DNA of 7,288 bases, taken from positions 1-7,288 of the forward strand of contig DATHUJ010000054.1 of assembly GCA_035462375.1 (NCBI GenBank), in the 5' to 3' direction. Shown here piece after piece: positions 5,496 through 7,288 of this stretch. Source of the DNA: DASTQL01 sp035462375. Lineage in GTDB: Bacteria > Actinomycetota > Actinomycetes > Jiangellales > Jiangellaceae. The notes under the pieces are model-generated. The model ran no database searches, was not told the DNA's origin, and saw only the letters and a program-made list of their open reading frames with translations. A program made the position numbers and the translations under genes. Positions within the stretch are counted from its first letter, which is position 1. Each line of letters opens with the position of its first letter.

Positions 5496-6445
5496 GCACC
5501 ACCACCCTGGCCCCGGGACGAGGGCAGCAGGACAAGCGGGAGACCAAGGCCAAGGCCAAGCACTCGGAACGGGCCCGGGCGGAGCGCCGTCTGGGGTGGA
5601 TGCTCGCCGGACCGGCATTCTTCACGATGCTCGCCGTCACCGCGTACCCGATCATCCAGGCGACCTGGGACTCGCTCTGGAGCTTCCGCCTGACCGTCCC
5701 CGACGAGCGGGAGTTCGTCGGCCTGGGCAACTACGGCGTCGTCCTCACCGACCCGGTCTGGTGGAACTCCGTCGCGGTCACCGCCCTCATCACGGTCGTC
5801 ACCGTCGCGGTCGAGCTCGTCCTTGGCTTCGCGCTCGCCCTGGTGATGCACAAGGCCATCCGGACGCTGCGACCTCTCCTGCGCACGGCGATCCTCATCC
5901 CGTACGCGATCATCACGGTCGTCTCGGCGTTCGCGTGGCAGTTCGCCTTCGCGATCGACTCCGGCTTCATCAACACGTGGTTCGGGCTCGAGGACACCGA
6001 CTGGTTCGGGTCCTTCTGGAGCTCGATCGTCGTCATCTGCCTGTCGGAGATCTGGAAGACCACGCCCTTCATGTCCCTCCTGCTTCTGGCGGGCCTCGCC
6101 CAGGTGCCGGAGGACCTCCAGGAGGCCGCCAAGGTGGACGGGGCCACCTGGTTGCAGCGGTTGTGGAAGGTGACGATCCCGAACATGAAGGCAGCGATCA
6201 TGGTGGCGCTGCTTTTCCGCACCCTTGACGCCTTCCGCATCTTCGACAACGTCTTCATCATGACCGGCGGCGCCAACAACACCGAGACGGTGTCGTTCCT
6301 GGCCTACCGCCAGACGATCAGCCGGGTGGAGATCGGCCTCGGCTCGTCAGTGTCCGTCCTGCTCTTCCTGTGCGTGGTGCTCATTGCCTTCTCGTTCATC
6401 AAGGGCTTCCGGGTGGACCTCTCCCAGGCAAGGGGTGGTCAGTGA
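5492..6445 (+). CDS. sugA: Trehalose-type ABC importer permease, MalF/SugA class
   Basis: A 317-residue inner-membrane subunit that forms half of the channel. After a charged, Lys/Arg-rich cytoplasmic N-terminus (residues about 10-33), six membrane segments are visible, starting with GWMLAGPAFFTMLAVTAYP. The EAA loop that docks on the ATPase runs from Glu211 (EAAKVDGA, with Gly217) to Pro230. The blocks EIWKTTPFMSLLLLAGLA and LLFRTLDAFRIFDN are nearly as I recall them in mycobacterial SugA, which favours this over a generic maltose permease. The GTG start overlaps the lpqY stop by four bases (GTGA), and the stop overlaps the sugB start, so the three are one operon with coupled translation. 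Substrate is inferred from the family and the partner binding protein. Confidence 0.9.
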   Translation: MSTTTLAPGRGQQDKRETKAKAKHSERARAERRLGWMLAGPAFFTMLAVTAYPIIQATWDSLWSFRLTVPDEREFVGLGNYGVVLTDPVWWNSVAVTALITVVTVAVELVLGFALALVMHKAIRTLRPLLRTAILIPYAIITVVSAFAWQFAFAIDSGFINTWFGLEDTDWFGSFWSSIVVICLSEIWKTTPFMSLLLLAGLAQVPEDLQEAAKVDGATWLQRLWKVTIPNMKAAIMVALLFRTLDAFRIFDNVFIMTGGANNTETVSFLAYRQTISRVEIGLGSSVSVLLFLCVVLIAFSFIKGFRVDLSQARGGQ

Positions 6446-7275
6446 TGAGCAGGAACGTCCGCGAGAACCTCGTCTGGTACATCGGCGCATTGCTCATCCT
6501 GCTGTACGCGCTGGTGCCGGTCGCCTGGATCGTGTCGCTCTCCTTCAAGGAGGGCGCCGACATCACCAACCAGCAGTTCTGGCCGACGGACTGGGGCTGG
6601 TCCAACTACCAGGCCGCGTTCGACAGCGGTTTGTTCATCCCGGCGCTGCGCAACTCCCTCGGCATATCGATCATCGCCACCGTTCTGGCGGTGCTCCTCG
6701 CGACCTTCGCGGCCTACGGGATCGCCCGGCTCGACTTCCCCGGCAAGAAGGTCATCCTCTCCACAGCGCTTGCCGTGGCGATCTTCCCGGTGATCTCCAT
6801 CGTCACCCCGCTGTTCAACCTGTGGCGGCAGATCGGCCTCTTCGACACCTGGCTCGGCCTGATCATCCCCTACATGGCGCTCACCCTGCCCATCTCGATC
6901 TGGGTGCTGTCCGCGTTCTTCCGGCAGATCCCGTGGGAGATGGAGCAGGCCGCCCAGGTGGACGGCGCGACGTCGTGGCAGGCCTTTCGCAAGGTGATCG
7001 TCCCGGTCGCGTGGCCGGGCGTGGCCACCACGGCGATCATCGCCTTCTTCATCGCCTGGAACGACTTCGTCTACGGCATCGTGCTGACCTCCACCGAGGC
7101 GGCGCGCCCTGTCCCCGCTGCCCTGGGCCTGTTCTCCGGCGCCTCGCAGTTCGAGGACCCGAACGGGCCGATCGCGGCTGCGGCGGTCCTCGTGACCATC
7201 CCCGTCGTCATATTGGTCCTGCTGTTCCAGCGGCGCATCGTCGCCGGGCTCACCAACGGCGCCGTCAAGGGCTGA
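6445..7275 (+). CDS. sugB: Trehalose-type ABC importer permease, MalG/SugB class
   Basis: A 276-residue inner-membrane subunit pairing with SugA. It begins with a short cytoplasmic tail and a first membrane helix at about residues 9-33, followed by about five more. The EAA loop runs from Glu167 (EQAAQVDGA, Gly174) to Pro187 (RKVIVP). The segments TPLFNLWRQIGLFDTW and the tail FQRRIVAGLTNGAVKG are typical of SugB/MalG; the final GAVKG matches mycobacterial SugB as I remember it. I chose the ATG at 6445, which overlaps the sugA stop by one base (TGATG). A GTG three bases earlier (overlap GTGA) is equally possible; AGGGG at 6431-6435 serves either. The window ends 13 bases after the stop, so the ATPase gene is not seen and no terminator is visible. 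Confidence 0.9.
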   Translation: MSRNVRENLVWYIGALLILLYALVPVAWIVSLSFKEGADITNQQFWPTDWGWSNYQAAFDSGLFIPALRNSLGISIIATVLAVLLATFAAYGIARLDFPGKKVILSTALAVAIFPVISIVTPLFNLWRQIGLFDTWLGLIIPYMALTLPISIWVLSAFFRQIPWEMEQAAQVDGATSWQAFRKVIVPVAWPGVATTAIIAFFIAWNDFVYGIVLTSTEAARPVPAALGLFSGASQFEDPNGPIAAAAVLVTIPVVILVLLFQRRIVAGLTNGAVKG

Positions 7276-7288
7276 CCGCCACCTACTG

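Noticed and set aside
6370..6444. An upstream start at 6370 for sugB
   Set aside because: It would overlap sugA by 76 bases and add residues unlike any permease N-terminus. The ATG at 6445 has a ribosome site and the usual overlap.

Overview
The window comes from a high-GC actinobacterial chromosome. The evidence is the extreme G/C bias at third codon positions, the GTG and TTG starts, TANNNT-type -10 elements, and protein families typical of the group: a secreted actinobacterial transglycosylase-like domain, a class II fumarase and a LpqY/SugA/SugB-type importer. The gene set would fit a Nocardioides-like genus, but genus cannot be fixed from this stretch alone. I see no mobile elements, tRNA or rRNA genes, CRISPR arrays or phage genes. 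The region looks like ordinary chromosome.

Layout. (1) Bases 1-672, plus strand: the 3' part of a gene for a secreted or membrane-anchored cell-wall protein, with a hydrophobic N-terminus, an Ala/Glu/Arg-rich helical stalk and a C-terminal lysozyme/transglycosylase-like domain. Its true start lies before the window. (2) Bases 673-853: a short convergent intergenic stretch holding hairpins that probably end transcription from both sides. (3) Bases 854-2248, minus strand: fumC, class II fumarase. (4) Bases 2249-2340: a 92-bp divergent promoter region. (5) Bases 2341-3393, plus: an alpha/beta-hydrolase of the putative esterase family. (6) Bases 3439-3951, plus: a small membrane methyltransferase of the isoprenylcysteine methyltransferase (ICMT)-like family, probably expressed from a leaderless transcript. 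(7) Bases 3952-4157: a 206-bp intergenic region with inverted and direct repeats and no TA dinucleotide. (8) Bases 4158-7275, plus: a tightly coupled operon lpqY-sugA-sugB, encoding a disaccharide (probably trehalose) ABC importer. The window ends 13 bases after sugB, so the expected ATPase gene (sugC) would lie just beyond it.

How the genes work together. The last three form one transporter: a lipoprotein captures the sugar outside the membrane and two permeases form the channel. In mycobacteria the equivalent LpqY-SugABC system recycles trehalose released during cell-wall mycolate transfer. In an actinobacterium without mycolates it would more simply scavenge trehalose or a related disaccharide. 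Fumarase is a housekeeping TCA enzyme. The esterase and methyltransferase have no evident link to either. I found no convincing undescribed system. The most interesting unexplained structure is the repeat-rich leader of the sugar-transport operon.
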